A stretch of DNA of 64,000 nucleotides from an uncultured Bacilli bacterium (GCA_934089275.1 CAKOJJ010000003.1:1-64000), one strand, 5' to 3'; shown: positions 14,851 to 25,255, numbered from the stretch's first letter. The notes: a model not told the origin generated them from the sequence alone. Made by a program: numbers and translations.

Positions 14851-17130
14851 GTGATAGGCTTCAACTTTGTAATTTGGTCTTTAGCAACTGTTTTTATAGG
14901 AATCTTTGACTCTGTAGCTTATACATTTGTTAGTTTGAGCTATAGAATATTTTTGCTTGTAACAGAACTTGATTTATTTGGTGGTGGCTCTGGAGGAGCA
15001 ACTCTTTATGATATGTTCACTAAAAAAGTGTATTTAATTTTGTCGGTTGTTATGCTATTTATTTTTGCGTATCAACTAGTGCTATTATTAATTAATCCGG
15101 ATGGAGATGGAGCAAAAAAGACGTCAGGTTTACTGAAGGATTTTGCGATTTCTATTGGTTTAATTGTATTATTACCAACGATATTTAAATATATGACGGT
15201 TTTTCAATTGCATGTTCTACATGATAATACAATTGGCGCTTTAGTACTTGGTACGGCACCGAATGCCTCAACAACTTCGGAAACCAATTATGGAGATTCC
15301 ATTGCGATGACTGTTTTATTAGCTTTTTATCATCCACAAGGTGGAGGTTATGAAACTTTTTTTGATACATTAGGTAATTTTAAAGGCGTAGATCAATCAG
15401 TTGAGGATTGCGTTGATGTTGGTGAAGCTTCTGAAAAAACTTGTAAATTATGGGCGGAGGCTTTAGAAAATTGGAACTCAAAAATTGAAGATAAATGGAT
15501 ATTTACTAAAATAAATACTATAACTAATGATTGGTCAATTCGTGAAACAATTGGCGAAGATGACGGATCGTACTATATGTGGGTGGTAAGCACAGGATGT
15601 GCTGTACTTGTAGCTTGGTTCTTTATTAGCTACGCTATCGATTTAGGAACTCGTGCAGTTAAGTTGGGCTTTTTGGAAATAATTGCTCCAATACCAGTTA
15701 TGTTTAATGCTGTTCCAAAATTGAAAAAATCTTTTGAAACTTGGAAAAAAGAACTGATAAAAACTTATATTGAAGTATTTGCAAGACTTGCTGTTGTATT
15801 CTTTATTGTAAAACTGTGTACACTCGTTCCGGAATTTGTTTCAATTATTTTCTCAGAATCGACGAATAATGTAAGTGGGGGCTTCTTCTTACGTTCTATT
15901 GTAATGGTAATCTTAATACTTGGTTTATTAAAATTTGCAAAAGAAGCACCAGAACTATTTAAAGCTTTATTTGATACTGGTGGCGGATTGTTTAAAGGTC
16001 TTAACTTTAAACCAGGAGTTAAGAGTAGAATTGAATCTAATGATTATGCTATGAAAGGTATTTCTACAGCTACTGGTGCCATAAGCGGTGGAGCTGGTGC
16101 TGCTTGGAAACGTTGGAAACAAGCTGGTGGTTCTAAAGATAATGTATCACTTGGAAATGTTTTAACTGGTTTGTCGGCGGCTCCTAGAGGAATTCTTACT
16201 GGTGCAAAATCTGGATGGGATAATAGTTCTAAAACTTTAAAAGGTTTAAAGAAAACTGCTACATCAGCACTTGATGACGCTCATACTGCAGAACAAAATG
16301 CATATGATGGTGACTTACATACAAGATTTAGAAATACTTATAGAGATGTTGCTAATTCAGATTTAACAAATGCTGAAGGTGGATTAGGAACTGTAATACG
16401 TAATTCTTGGGAATCAAATAAAGAAGTTTATAAACAACAAAAACAAGAACAAGCTGATGCTAGAGATCAAAGATTTAATGATTCTTTAGATTCGTTCTGG
16501 CAACAACTTGAAGGTCAAGGAATATCTTTATCTGAAAGAGAAAACAAAGCTTTATCTGATTTAGTAGGTGCATTTGAATCTGCGGAAAATTATGTTAAAA
16601 GCAAATTTGACAAAGTTACAGAACCAATTATGAAAGCCATGAATGACGACTTAAAGAAAATTTATTCTGGTCAAGCAGTAATAAAAACTGTTGGTGTTGA
16701 TTCTAATGGTAAACCAATTGAACAAACATTCACTACTGAAAAGGCAATCAAAGATTTCTATAAACCAACTTTAACAGCTACAAAAGGAAATGCTATTGAT
16801 GCTATTGAAAGTAATGCATTGGCAACTAATTATAAGAAATTTGAAAAGATTATGAGAAATAGCCAAATTGATAAGAATACAATGGATAGAATCAATGCAA
16901 AAATATCTAAAAACACAAATGGTGCAATCACTAATTTCGCTGATTTAGTTAATCGAGCAAATACTATAAAAAATATAACAACTGACGCAGAAAAAACAGA
17001 ATTTATTAGTATAATGGATACAATGTCAGATGTTAAGAAATTAATGAAACAAGCAAAAGATACTTCAGAATTATTGAATAGAACAGAACAACAAGCAAAG
17101 GACTCAGCAAAAGATGATAAGAAAAAATAG
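14851..17130 (+). CDS. TrbL/VirB6-like T4SS inner-membrane channel protein
   Basis: The start at GTG 14851 is preferred because ACAGGAG (14836-14842) lies 8 nt upstream; 759 residues. The N-terminal half (to about residue 370) has several membrane helices arranged as in TrbL/VirB6 proteins, with a soluble excursion around residues 130-240. The C-terminal half is hydrophilic, Ala/Lys/Gln-rich and probably cytoplasmic and helical. VirB6-type proteins form the inner-membrane part of the type IV secretion channel. It is the first gene of a run continuing to 27769 with spacings from 53 nt down to overlaps. Confidence 0.75.
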   Translation: MIGFNFVIWSLATVFIGIFDSVAYTFVSLSYRIFLLVTELDLFGGGSGGATLYDMFTKKVYLILSVVMLFIFAYQLVLLLINPDGDGAKKTSGLLKDFAISIGLIVLLPTIFKYMTVFQLHVLHDNTIGALVLGTAPNASTTSETNYGDSIAMTVLLAFYHPQGGGYETFFDTLGNFKGVDQSVEDCVDVGEASEKTCKLWAEALENWNSKIEDKWIFTKINTITNDWSIRETIGEDDGSYYMWVVSTGCAVLVAWFFISYAIDLGTRAVKLGFLEIIAPIPVMFNAVPKLKKSFETWKKELIKTYIEVFARLAVVFFIVKLCTLVPEFVSIIFSESTNNVSGGFFLRSIVMVILILGLLKFAKEAPELFKALFDTGGGLFKGLNFKPGVKSRIESNDYAMKGISTATGAISGGAGAAWKRWKQAGGSKDNVSLGNVLTGLSAAPRGILTGAKSGWDNSSKTLKGLKKTATSALDDAHTAEQNAYDGDLHTRFRNTYRDVANSDLTNAEGGLGTVIRNSWESNKEVYKQQKQEQADARDQRFNDSLDSFWQQLEGQGISLSERENKALSDLVGAFESAENYVKSKFDKVTEPIMKAMNDDLKKIYSGQAVIKTVGVDSNGKPIEQTFTTEKAIKDFYKPTLTATKGNAIDAIESNALATNYKKFEKIMRNSQIDKNTMDRINAKISKNTNGAITNFADLVNRANTIKNITTDAEKTEFISIMDTMSDVKKLMKQAKDTSELLNRTEQQAKDSAKDDKKK

Positions 17131-17142
17131 GAGAAATAATTT

Positions 17143-17604
17143 ATGAGTATCGATGAGTTGGAACAACAAAAAGCAATTTGTGATTTATTTATTGATGGAT
17201 TTAATGTTATTACCGTTGGCAAAGAGGAAGAACTTAAAGCTTTAGAAAAAGCAAAAATAGCTAGAATTCAACAATGTTATGAAAGAAACATATCTAATTA
17301 CGATCTTTGCAAAAAAGAAACTAATACAATTAAAACTTACTTCCTTGGTTTAGAATTTCAACTATTTCTACAAGCTTTAGACGAAGATGATTTGCCGATG
17401 GAAATTATTGAACAAATTAAAAGAACATCTATGAAAAGAAGAAACTATTCTTATTTTCATGATTTGGGTCTAGTTTTGAACCCTGAATTCAAAATGGACC
17501 CTAAAACATTTTTTGCTAATTATAAAATAGCGAAGAAAAAAGCAGCAGCTTTGGAAAGACAAATTGAATTTAAAAAGAGTAATGAAAGGGGACCTTTATT
17601 ATGA
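17143..17604 (+). CDS. T4SS operon hypothetical protein
   Basis: 153 residues, soluble, helical and charged; not recognised. It lies 12 nt after the TrbL-like gene and overlaps the PrgI gene by 4 nt (ATGA), so it belongs to the secretion operon. It could be a cytoplasmic accessory or structural partner. Confidence 0.65.
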   Translation: MSIDELEQQKAICDLFIDGFNVITVGKEEELKALEKAKIARIQQCYERNISNYDLCKKETNTIKTYFLGLEFQLFLQALDEDDLPMEIIEQIKRTSMKRRNYSYFHDLGLVLNPEFKMDPKTFFANYKIAKKKAAALERQIEFKKSNERGPLL

Positions 17605-17930
17605 AAGATGCATATTTGATACCTGCAAACTCAAAAAGATCAATGTTGATTTTTGGTTTGTTTGCACCAATTGATTTAATTATATTTTCTGTTGGTGCTG
17701 GTTTAACAATTATATTGATGCTTACGTTTCAAGCTAACACATTACATGATGTATTTATGATACTATTACCATTGTTGATAAGTTCAACACTGGTTTTACC
17801 AGTTCCTAATCATCGTAATGTTTGGACTTTAGCTTCAAATATTTATCAATATTTATCAAATAGAAGAACATTTTTTTGGAGAGGTTGGTGTATGACAAAT
17901 GGCGAAGAAGATCAAAATAGAACAAAGTAA
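17601..17930 (+). CDS. PrgI/VirB3-like T4SS membrane protein
   Basis: 109 residues with two adjacent membrane helices (about 15-37 and 42-63) after a short N-terminus 'YLIPANSKRSMLIFGLF', followed by 'PNHRNVWTLASNIYQYL'. This is the layout of the PrgI family found directly before VirB4 in Gram-positive conjugation systems. It probably anchors VirB4 at the membrane. It overlaps its upstream neighbour by 4 nt and the next gene by 32 nt. Confidence 0.8.
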   Translation: MKDAYLIPANSKRSMLIFGLFAPIDLIIFSVGAGLTIILMLTFQANTLHDVFMILLPLLISSTLVLPVPNHRNVWTLASNIYQYLSNRRTFFWRGWCMTNGEEDQNRTK

Positions 17931-18486
17931 ATATACAGAAGATTGGTTACCTGTTAAGGATATAAAAAATGGTATGATTGAAGTTGAAGGTAAATTAACT
18001 GAAGGAACTCAATTAGTTGCAGGAGTTAGAATAGAGCCTAAGAACATATTCATCTCTGAACAATCTGTTCAAGATACCACACTTTATGCTTTAAGAAACT
18101 TTTATAATACAATTGATTATGAGTTTTGGTTGGTATGTTGTGATAGACCTGTTGATATAAATCTATATAAATCAGAGTTGGAAATTATGTATAATGATGC
18201 TCCAAATCAACAAATAAGAAAAATGATACTTCAAGATATTCAAAAGTGTGAAAGATTTGTTGGACCTGAAATAAATGCTGTTGACACTGAATTCTATATT
18301 TTGTTTAAAGACACTCCTAAGAATATGGAACGTATTCAAAAACGTATTCATACAATTATTTCTGGACTTGCAAATGCAGGTTTGAATTCAAGACAATTAA
18401 CTGATGATGATGCTAGAGTATTGTTAGATAGTTTCTTTAATGATTCAAAAAGAGTAGAATATGGGACGGTGATGGCTGATGTCTAA
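17899..18486 (+). CDS. VirB4 N-terminal domain protein (split VirB4)
   Basis: 195 residues without a nucleotide-binding loop. Its content ('MIEVEGKLTEGTQLVAGVRI', then 'TLYALRNFYNTIDYEFWLVC') resembles the N-terminal non-ATPase region of VirB4/TraC proteins. It overlaps the following VirB4 ATPase gene by 8 nt. The simplest reading is a VirB4 encoded as two coupled polypeptides. No ribosome-shift signal was examined, and the overlap looks like normal coupling. Confidence 0.65.
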   Translation: MAKKIKIEQSKYTEDWLPVKDIKNGMIEVEGKLTEGTQLVAGVRIEPKNIFISEQSVQDTTLYALRNFYNTIDYEFWLVCCDRPVDINLYKSELEIMYNDAPNQQIRKMILQDIQKCERFVGPEINAVDTEFYILFKDTPKNMERIQKRIHTIISGLANAGLNSRQLTDDDARVLLDSFFNDSKRVEYGTVMADV

Positions 18487-20272
18487 GTTAACTTTAAAAA
18501 GTGAAATTGCTCCAAAAGGATTAAATTTTAAACTTAATGAATTCATGATAAGTGATAAATTTGCAACAATTTTGACTGTTCTTGAATATCCAAAAGCAAT
18601 TGGCCCAGGATGGCTAAGCAACATTACTTCAATTCCTGGTGTAAAACTATGTATTAAGCATATTCCAATTGAACTATCGACAATGCAAAGAACTATAAAT
18701 AAAGAGATTGCTGAATTAAAAGATGCTTATCAAAAAGAAAATGATCATACTTTAAAAGAACGTATTCGTTTGGATTATGAGTCTATGGAAAACTTTGTAT
18801 CTATGCTTGCAGCTACTCAATCAAAAATATTTGATTTTCAAATGCACATTATGATAATGGCTGATACACAAGATGAACTTGATACTCGAAAGATGCAAAT
18901 AAAAAACTTCTTAACATCTCTTGGAATGCGTGCAATTCCAATGATGTTTGAACAAGAAAAAGTGTTAAAATCAATGCTTCCAATATTTCCAAAACAAGAT
19001 ATTGAAAGTAGAATTGGTATACCAGTTCCTGCACCAACAATTTCAGCAATGTATCCTTTTGTATTTGACTCTATAAAAGATCCAGGAAAATCAACTTTAT
19101 TTGGTATAGATTTCTCTGGTGGTGTTGTTTTATTTAATCAATTTTTATATCAAATAAGAAAAGAATTCAATCGTAATAATGCCAACATGATTATTCTTGG
19201 TACATCTGGTTCAGGTAAATCAACTGCTGGTAAATTACTTTTGAGAAGTCATATAAGAAATGGTTACCAAATCGTATGTATTGATCCAGAAGGAGAGTTA
19301 AAATACTTAACTGAATCTTGTGAAGGAAGTTTCGTTGATTTAGGAAAAGGTGGAAGCTTTGGTCTTATAAATCCTCTTGAAGTTGTAGTAGATTCTGATA
19401 GCGAAGAGTTAGCCCAAGGACTTGGATATACTGTTTTAACTAGAACATTACAATCATTGAAAGCTTTCATGAAATATTATAGTCCAAGCATTGAAGAAGA
19501 TGTTTTGGCGATGTTCTCTGAAGTTGTTCAAGATACTTATAAAAGATTTGGAATAGATTTTAATACAAACTTTGCTCACTTTACTCCTGATAAGTATCCA
19601 ACATTTGACGATGTTTATGCAACAATAAAAGGAAAACTTTTATCGATGCCAGAAGCAACTCGTGAAAGAGATATTATGGAAAGACTTGAGATAAAAGTAA
19701 GACCATTTATAAATGAATTAAGATACTATTTTAATGGACATACTACAATAAATGCTAATGAAGACTTTATAGTATTTAATATTAAAGAGGTTATGAACGG
19801 AGATACAAACATTCGTAATGCTTTATTCTTTAATATTTTGAAATATGCTTGGGGACTATGCCTTGATCCAAATAAAAATACAGTTATGATGGTAGATGAA
19901 GCACACATATTGTTGTCAGGCAATAATGAGTTAGGTGCAGAATATTTAGCACAAATGCAAAGACGTGCAAGAAAATATAATACTGGAACAATCATTATTA
20001 CTCAACAACCAACAGATTTTGCTTCAGAAAAAATTATTAGTCATGGTAAAGCAATATTTGATAATGCTTCTTACTATTTAGTTATGGGATTAAAGAAACA
20101 AGCTGTTGATGATTTATCTAAGCTAATTGATTTAAATGATAATGAAAAAGAGAGTATTAAAACATATACTCAAGGAGAAGCATTATTTGTATGCGGTTCT
20201 AGAAGAATGCGTATAAATGTTATTCTTACTCAAGATGAATTAGACTCATTTGGTTCTGGTGGAGGTCTATAG
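18479..20272 (+). CDS. VirB4/TraE-type T4SS ATPase
   Basis: 597 residues with Walker A GTSGSGKST (241-249) and a Walker B 'VMMVDEAHILL' near residue 460, followed by 'QMQRRARKYNTGTIIITQQP', a stretch typical of VirB4/TraC. Residues 1-230 are the pre-ATPase region. It energises assembly of and transport through the type IV secretion channel at the cytoplasmic face. It sits between its N-terminal partner and the large peptidoglycan hydrolase. Confidence 0.9.
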   Translation: MSKLTLKSEIAPKGLNFKLNEFMISDKFATILTVLEYPKAIGPGWLSNITSIPGVKLCIKHIPIELSTMQRTINKEIAELKDAYQKENDHTLKERIRLDYESMENFVSMLAATQSKIFDFQMHIMIMADTQDELDTRKMQIKNFLTSLGMRAIPMMFEQEKVLKSMLPIFPKQDIESRIGIPVPAPTISAMYPFVFDSIKDPGKSTLFGIDFSGGVVLFNQFLYQIRKEFNRNNANMIILGTSGSGKSTAGKLLLRSHIRNGYQIVCIDPEGELKYLTESCEGSFVDLGKGGSFGLINPLEVVVDSDSEELAQGLGYTVLTRTLQSLKAFMKYYSPSIEEDVLAMFSEVVQDTYKRFGIDFNTNFAHFTPDKYPTFDDVYATIKGKLLSMPEATRERDIMERLEIKVRPFINELRYYFNGHTTINANEDFIVFNIKEVMNGDTNIRNALFFNILKYAWGLCLDPNKNTVMMVDEAHILLSGNNELGAEYLAQMQRRARKYNTGTIIITQQPTDFASEKIISHGKAIFDNASYYLVMGLKKQAVDDLSKLIDLNDNEKESIKTYTQGEALFVCGSRRMRINVILTQDELDSFGSGGGL

Positions 20273-20289
20273 TATTAGGCGGTGATTTA

Positions 20290-22398
20290 ATGAAAAAAGT
20301 GTTAGACATATTAGATATGTTATTCAAAAAAAGTAAAATTGTATTTGCTTTTTTTGCAATAACACTTTTTTCAGTTGTATTAATAACCAATTCAGTAAAT
20401 GCTGCATCCTTTAATTATAGTGATTTTGATTTTGATGAATATTTTAAAGAAAATAATAATTATTGGACAAATAGTTGTGGTGATGATAAGAATTGTATTG
20501 ATAAAATCACGAAAAATCAAAAGAAATTTTATACAAAATTATATAAATTGCTTGCTGCATATGCGAAGAAAGGTATTATAGCTGAAAATAGTTACGTTGA
20601 TAATATTATTCTTGAAACTGTGTTTATAAATCTTTCTCCGGATATGCTTACTGATGATGATAATGATTATAGTAGTGTTTTTGGTGGAAATGGAAAACCT
20701 TATACAATCGATGAATCGGAAATTGATGATGTAACAATAGATCCTGATATTGATTATAGTGATATTACAGAGGATTATGCTAAATATTATAATGAGGAAA
20801 AAGATACTTTAAAAACTCTAGTATCTAACTTATTTTCTTACACAACACGTTGTTATGGAATATATGGTGATCCTAAAATAGTTACTAATTCAGATGGAAC
20901 TGAATCACAAGTTTGTGAAAGAGGTACTCTTGAAAAAATTCCTAAAAAAGGACTTATTGGTGGAAAGCAAACTAAATGTGTTGATAAAACAACTAATAGT
21001 TTAGGTTATTGGAAGTACTACGTTAGTAGACTTCAACATGATCATTTTATTGGTAAGTATTTTTTATCGTTGACAGTTTTAGGAAGTATACCTGTTGATG
21101 AGTCATATGATCAATGTATGAATTCAAGCGATAGTTATCCTGGTGGAACTGTTTATGGTTATATGGATAAAGGAGAATTACCAAAACTTGATACTAATAA
21201 ATATTTTGACTTTTTAAGTTATAATAAATACTTTGATAAAAAAGCTCATTTACAAGAATATTTTAATGAAAAAGTATTAAAACCAGCAAATGTTAGTTGT
21301 ATGACTAAAGATCTTTGTGATAACTCTTTAGAGGCAGCGGGATTATATGATCAATATGAAGAAGAAATAATTGAATCAAGAAGAATGATAATAAAAAGTA
21401 TTATTTCAATTTTAAACGATTACGGAATTAAAATAGCTTATTCTGGAGTAGGTTTTGAATATGGCCAAGGTGCTTATGAATCAGATAATTCTGGTTGGTG
21501 GTGGCCAATTGGAAGCGATTCTTATTATTCAACTGAGCCGATTCCAACAAAAATCACAAGCTATTTTGGAAAACGTGATGCTCCAATTGAGGGTGCTAGT
21601 AAAAATCATAAAGGTTTAGATATTGCTCCAATTGTTGATGCTTATAAAACGGGTGGAGGAGATAGAGATCTTCCGATTATTGCTACAAGAGATGGTGTAG
21701 TAGTTTTAGCTTCAGAAAAAATAGACGGTTATGGAAAATATATTAAAATTCAACATGATAACGGAATGTATTCTGGTTATGGACATATAAAAACTATTTT
21801 AGTAACTGAAGGACAAGCTGTAAAACAAGGTGATGTTATAGCTTATATGGGAAATGAAGGAAGGTCTACTGGTAAACACTTGCACTTTGAAATATTTACT
21901 GATAGTTCAACGCGTGTTAATCCTTTAGATTATGTAAGTCAACTTGTTCCACGTCCAGTTGCTTCTACTGGTAAATTTACTGCTGGTAGTGAAAATAAAC
22001 AATCGATATGTTTAACTTTAAAAAATGCAGGTTACAGTGATGTAGGTATTGCTGCTTTACTTGGAAATATTTTTGCTGAAAGTTCATACAATCCAGCGGC
22101 TGATAATGGAACACATGGTGGTATTTGCCAATGGGCATATAATGGAAGATATAAAGATTTAATAAATTTCAGTCCATACAATTATAAGACGTTGGAAGGA
22201 CAGGTTATGTTTATGATTAATGAACTTCAGACATCGTATGATTCATTAAATGAAAAATTGAAAAATGGTGCTGGAACAGCAAACGAACTTGGAAATATGG
22301 TTTGTATGAAATATGAAGCTCCAGGTCGTTCATCTTGTGAAGCTCGTTATAAAAATCCAGGAAACTTATTATCATATGTACAAAACAATTGTAATTAG
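20290..22398 (+). CDS. secreted bifunctional wall hydrolase: M23 peptidase plus lysozyme-like domain
   Basis: 702 residues. A membrane/signal segment (about 17-38, ending VNA-A) is followed by a roughly 380-residue unknown region with several cysteines. A LytM/M23 endopeptidase domain (about 418-550) has candidate Zn ligands H440, D444 and H532 (HxGxD-like 'HKGLD' and HLHFE). A C-terminal domain (570-702) with 'IAALLGNIFAESSYNP' and 'GICQW' resembles the phage-tail lysozyme fold, with E597 as candidate catalytic acid. In Gram-positive T4SS operons such enzymes (VirB1-like) open the wall for the channel. Confidence 0.85.
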   Translation: MKKVLDILDMLFKKSKIVFAFFAITLFSVVLITNSVNAASFNYSDFDFDEYFKENNNYWTNSCGDDKNCIDKITKNQKKFYTKLYKLLAAYAKKGIIAENSYVDNIILETVFINLSPDMLTDDDNDYSSVFGGNGKPYTIDESEIDDVTIDPDIDYSDITEDYAKYYNEEKDTLKTLVSNLFSYTTRCYGIYGDPKIVTNSDGTESQVCERGTLEKIPKKGLIGGKQTKCVDKTTNSLGYWKYYVSRLQHDHFIGKYFLSLTVLGSIPVDESYDQCMNSSDSYPGGTVYGYMDKGELPKLDTNKYFDFLSYNKYFDKKAHLQEYFNEKVLKPANVSCMTKDLCDNSLEAAGLYDQYEEEIIESRRMIIKSIISILNDYGIKIAYSGVGFEYGQGAYESDNSGWWWPIGSDSYYSTEPIPTKITSYFGKRDAPIEGASKNHKGLDIAPIVDAYKTGGGDRDLPIIATRDGVVVLASEKIDGYGKYIKIQHDNGMYSGYGHIKTILVTEGQAVKQGDVIAYMGNEGRSTGKHLHFEIFTDSSTRVNPLDYVSQLVPRPVASTGKFTAGSENKQSICLTLKNAGYSDVGIAALLGNIFAESSYNPAADNGTHGGICQWAYNGRYKDLINFSPYNYKTLEGQVMFMINELQTSYDSLNEKLKNGAGTANELGNMVCMKYEAPGRSSCEARYKNPGNLLSYVQNNCN

Positions 22399-22411
22399 AA
22401 AGGGATAACTT

Positions 22412-22915
22412 ATGAAAGATATATTAAGTCATAAAAATGTTATGTATGTTTTAATAATTTTAATTTTATACACATGTATAGCTTTACTTTTTAATAGAAT
22501 TAAGTCTAGTAAACAAGAAATATCAGTGGTAGATAATTATTCACGATTTTATACATTAGCAAATTCGGCTAATATGTATCTTTCTTATCTTGGACTAGAA
22601 AATAGTAAAAATGTTTATACTTTGTTAAATGATGATTACATAAAGGAAAATCAAATAACAGAAGATAATGTGATAACAAAACTTAAAGATTTTGAAACAA
22701 CTAGTCCATCTATTAGAGTAACAAAAATGTTACAACAAACTTTAAATAAACGTTTAAAAAAGTATTATATAAAGGGAAATTTAATTGATATATCTGAAGA
22801 TACATATGATGTCTTGAAAGATTATTATTTAATAATGGAAGTTGATGAAAACAATAATACTTATCAAATAACTCCATATGATGGAAAAATATTTATGGAG
22901 GGAAAATATGAATAA
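22412..22915 (+). CDS. T4SS operon single-pass membrane protein
   Basis: 167 residues: a short cytoplasmic N-terminus, one membrane helix (about 11-28), then an extracellular domain of helix-strand character. No family recognised. The size, topology and position next to a similar protein suggest a VirB8-like or assembly-factor role, but this is inference from context. It overlaps the next gene by 8 nt. Confidence 0.6.
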   Translation: MKDILSHKNVMYVLIILILYTCIALLFNRIKSSKQEISVVDNYSRFYTLANSANMYLSYLGLENSKNVYTLLNDDYIKENQITEDNVITKLKDFETTSPSIRVTKMLQQTLNKRLKKYYIKGNLIDISEDTYDVLKDYYLIMEVDENNNTYQITPYDGKIFMEGKYE

Positions 22916-23396
22916 ATATGATAGTTTAGTAGATATTTTCTTTAAAATTATAATTGGAATAGAAGTAGTTGCTATTATAGTTTTAATAATTCTTAATATA
23001 GTAGCTCCAAGAAGCAATTTAAAACAAAAAAGCTTTTATGAAAATAAAAGTATAAATGAGCTTATTCCAATAAGCCCAACTGATGAATTAATTGCCAAAA
23101 AATATTTTTCAGATTTTGTAAATTTAACAAACAATGATCTTAAATTAGCATATGATTATGTTGCTGATTATTATAAAGAAAAAGTTTATCCATCTTATGA
23201 TTATTTTTCAAAGAATATAATGAAAGATGTTTCTGATGGCTTTAAAGCCGGACAAATTTTTTCTTATAAGGTTACAGATAAAAGTAAATATAGAGTATTC
23301 TATATTAAAGATTCGTCTAATCATGAATATTTGATAAAAGAAGAAGGAATTATGAATTATAAAATATATTTAGATGTTGCTAATGTAGATATCTAG
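22908..23396 (+). CDS. T4SS operon single-pass membrane protein
   Basis: The start at ATG 22908 follows GGAGGGA (22897-22903); 162 residues. One membrane helix (about 14-33), then a domain with 'ELIAKKYFSDFVNLTNNDLKLAYDYV' (roughly residues 60-85), a helical pattern seen in NTF2-like extracellular domains of VirB8/TcpC-type proteins. That assignment is tentative. Tightly coupled to the preceding gene. Confidence 0.6.
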   Translation: MNKYDSLVDIFFKIIIGIEVVAIIVLIILNIVAPRSNLKQKSFYENKSINELIPISPTDELIAKKYFSDFVNLTNNDLKLAYDYVADYYKEKVYPSYDYFSKNIMKDVSDGFKAGQIFSYKVTDKSKYRVFYIKDSSNHEYLIKEEGIMNYKIYLDVANVDI

Positions 23397-23414
23397 AATA
23401 GAAAGGATGATATT

Positions 23415-24641
23415 ATGAACCCTCAAAATGATTTTGGCCTTGGTAATATAGATGGCTCAAATGCACTTGATATTGATGTAAATAATGTGGATGATAATAT
23501 CATTCCTTTTCCTAATGATAATCAAAGTGCTGAAAATAATTCTAGTAATGGTAATGTTCCTGTTGGTGATGAAGGCAATGGTGCACCTAAATCCCTAGAT
23601 ATGGCTGGTAAAAAGGTAAATGAAAAAGGCGAAGTAGAAGATTCTTCTACAAAGAAAGCTGTAAAAGCTATAGGGCGTGGAGCTGCTGCATATTTTTCTG
23701 GTGGTGAATCATTAAAATATGATCAACAAGTAACTAACAATCTAATTGGAGATAAAGTAATCGGTGTAGTTTCAGATGGTTTAGAAAAAGTACCTGGAGT
23801 TGAAACTTTAGCTGAAGGACTTGATGAGCTTAATGTTTCAGATACTGCTAATGCGGCAATGGATACAGTTGGTTCTGCGATGAATGGTGATATTGCTGGT
23901 GCTGTAGAATCCGGAGTTAAAACAGTAAAAGAAGCAAAAAAAACTCGAAAAGCAATTTTAAAAAAAATACTAATTTTATTTTTACCAATTATATTATTTA
24001 TAGTGTTATTTATAGTAATTTTATCTCCAATGTTAGGAGGATTTATTGATCTTACAAATAAGGGTGCAACAAATAGTAATTCATCTGGAAATACATCCAC
24101 TGGAAGCAAACCAGGACCAAGTGATGATGGAAATTATGTTGATAAAGAAACAATTTCAAATATGGATATCCAAATCACAGAAGCTCAAATTGAATATCTT
24201 AAGTCGACAATTCCTCACTGGGAATCATTAAATACTTTTCAAAAAAATGCAATTATGGCTAGTTATTCTATGATTGGTAAGGTCGATTATGTTTGGGGCG
24301 GTAAACCTAGTGCAGCAGGTATTAGTGGAGTAGGTAAAGGCCTTGATTGTTCTGGTTTTGTTTCATGGACTATATGGACAGCAAGCGGTAATTCTTTTAT
24401 TCAAAGTACTGAAGAATTAGCAAAAAATTTAGGATTTAATGGTTTAAAACGTATTGAAAAAAGTGATATATTACCAGGAGATATTGTTATTGTACGTAGA
24501 CCTGATAATTCAGGACATACATTAATTTATGCTGGAAATGATCAATATATTCATGCTCCAGGTTCAGGTCAAAAAGTTAAAATGAGTTCTTATACGTTAA
24601 AAGAAGATAATGAAATTTATTATGCAAGATATACTGGATAG
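23415..24641 (+). CDS. NlpC/P60 peptidoglycan hydrolase of the T4SS operon
   Basis: 408 residues. A long Gly/Asn/Ala-rich N-terminal region (1-180, probably cytoplasmic) precedes a membrane helix (184-206), a short Ser/Gly linker and a C-terminal NlpC/P60 domain. Catalytic residues are visible: C312 in LDCSGF, H368 in SGHTL and H380 in YIHAPG. Such enzymes cleave D-iGlu to diamino-acid bonds in stem peptides. This is the second wall hydrolase of the operon, as in Tn916-like systems. Confidence 0.85.
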   Translation: MNPQNDFGLGNIDGSNALDIDVNNVDDNIIPFPNDNQSAENNSSNGNVPVGDEGNGAPKSLDMAGKKVNEKGEVEDSSTKKAVKAIGRGAAAYFSGGESLKYDQQVTNNLIGDKVIGVVSDGLEKVPGVETLAEGLDELNVSDTANAAMDTVGSAMNGDIAGAVESGVKTVKEAKKTRKAILKKILILFLPIILFIVLFIVILSPMLGGFIDLTNKGATNSNSSGNTSTGSKPGPSDDGNYVDKETISNMDIQITEAQIEYLKSTIPHWESLNTFQKNAIMASYSMIGKVDYVWGGKPSAAGISGVGKGLDCSGFVSWTIWTASGNSFIQSTEELAKNLGFNGLKRIEKSDILPGDIVIVRRPDNSGHTLIYAGNDQYIHAPGSGQKVKMSSYTLKEDNEIYYARYTG

Positions 24642-24652
24642 GGTGATAAATA

Positions 24653-25255
24653 ATGAAAAGAATATTAAGGGTATTTATATTATGCTTGATAAGCATTCCG
24701 ACATTTTGTTTTGCGGCTGGTAGAAATGTAACTTTTGATGCAACTTTTGATGGTGTTGACGCAAATTTAATTAACAATATGTATGTTTATTACACTGATA
24801 AATCAGAAACTGAATATTCTGTTACTTTAAGAAAAGAAGATAATTATTATTATAGTTATGATCTTTATAGTGGAAGTGATATTTTAAGAGTAAACGTTAT
24901 ATTTGACCAAAATGATTTTTTGGGAGAGTCAAGTATTGTTAAGACGGACAATGGTTATAATATACATATAAATGTAAAACCTAAAAATAATACTGGTGTT
25001 ATTATAGATAATACGCCTACTACTTCAGTGACTACTACAAGCCCAACAACGGTTGTTGAAGGTCAAACGACAACTACTATAAAATCTCAAACAACATCTT
25101 CTGTTCAAAACGAAACAACTACAAGCAAAACTGAAGAAGAAAAACAAACTCAAATAATAAAAAATGTATATTTTTTTATATTAATAGTGCTTGGAATAGT
25201 TGCTTTAATATTTTTAGGATATGCGACGATAAAAATTGTAAATGCTAATAAATAA
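24653..25255 (+). CDS. secreted Thr-rich membrane-anchored protein of the T4SS operon
   Basis: 200 residues. A signal peptide (1-22, cleavage after CFA-A), a beta-rich domain (23-120), a Thr/Ser-rich stalk (about 122-165) and a C-terminal membrane helix (172-193) with a basic tail. No sortase motif. The architecture suggests a surface-exposed adhesin or channel cap held by a stalk. It could not be linked to a known family. Confidence 0.65.
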   Translation: MKRILRVFILCLISIPTFCFAAGRNVTFDATFDGVDANLINNMYVYYTDKSETEYSVTLRKEDNYYYSYDLYSGSDILRVNVIFDQNDFLGESSIVKTDNGYNIHINVKPKNNTGVIIDNTPTTSVTTTSPTTVVEGQTTTTIKSQTTSSVQNETTTSKTEEEKQTQIIKNVYFFILIVLGIVALIFLGYATIKIVNANK

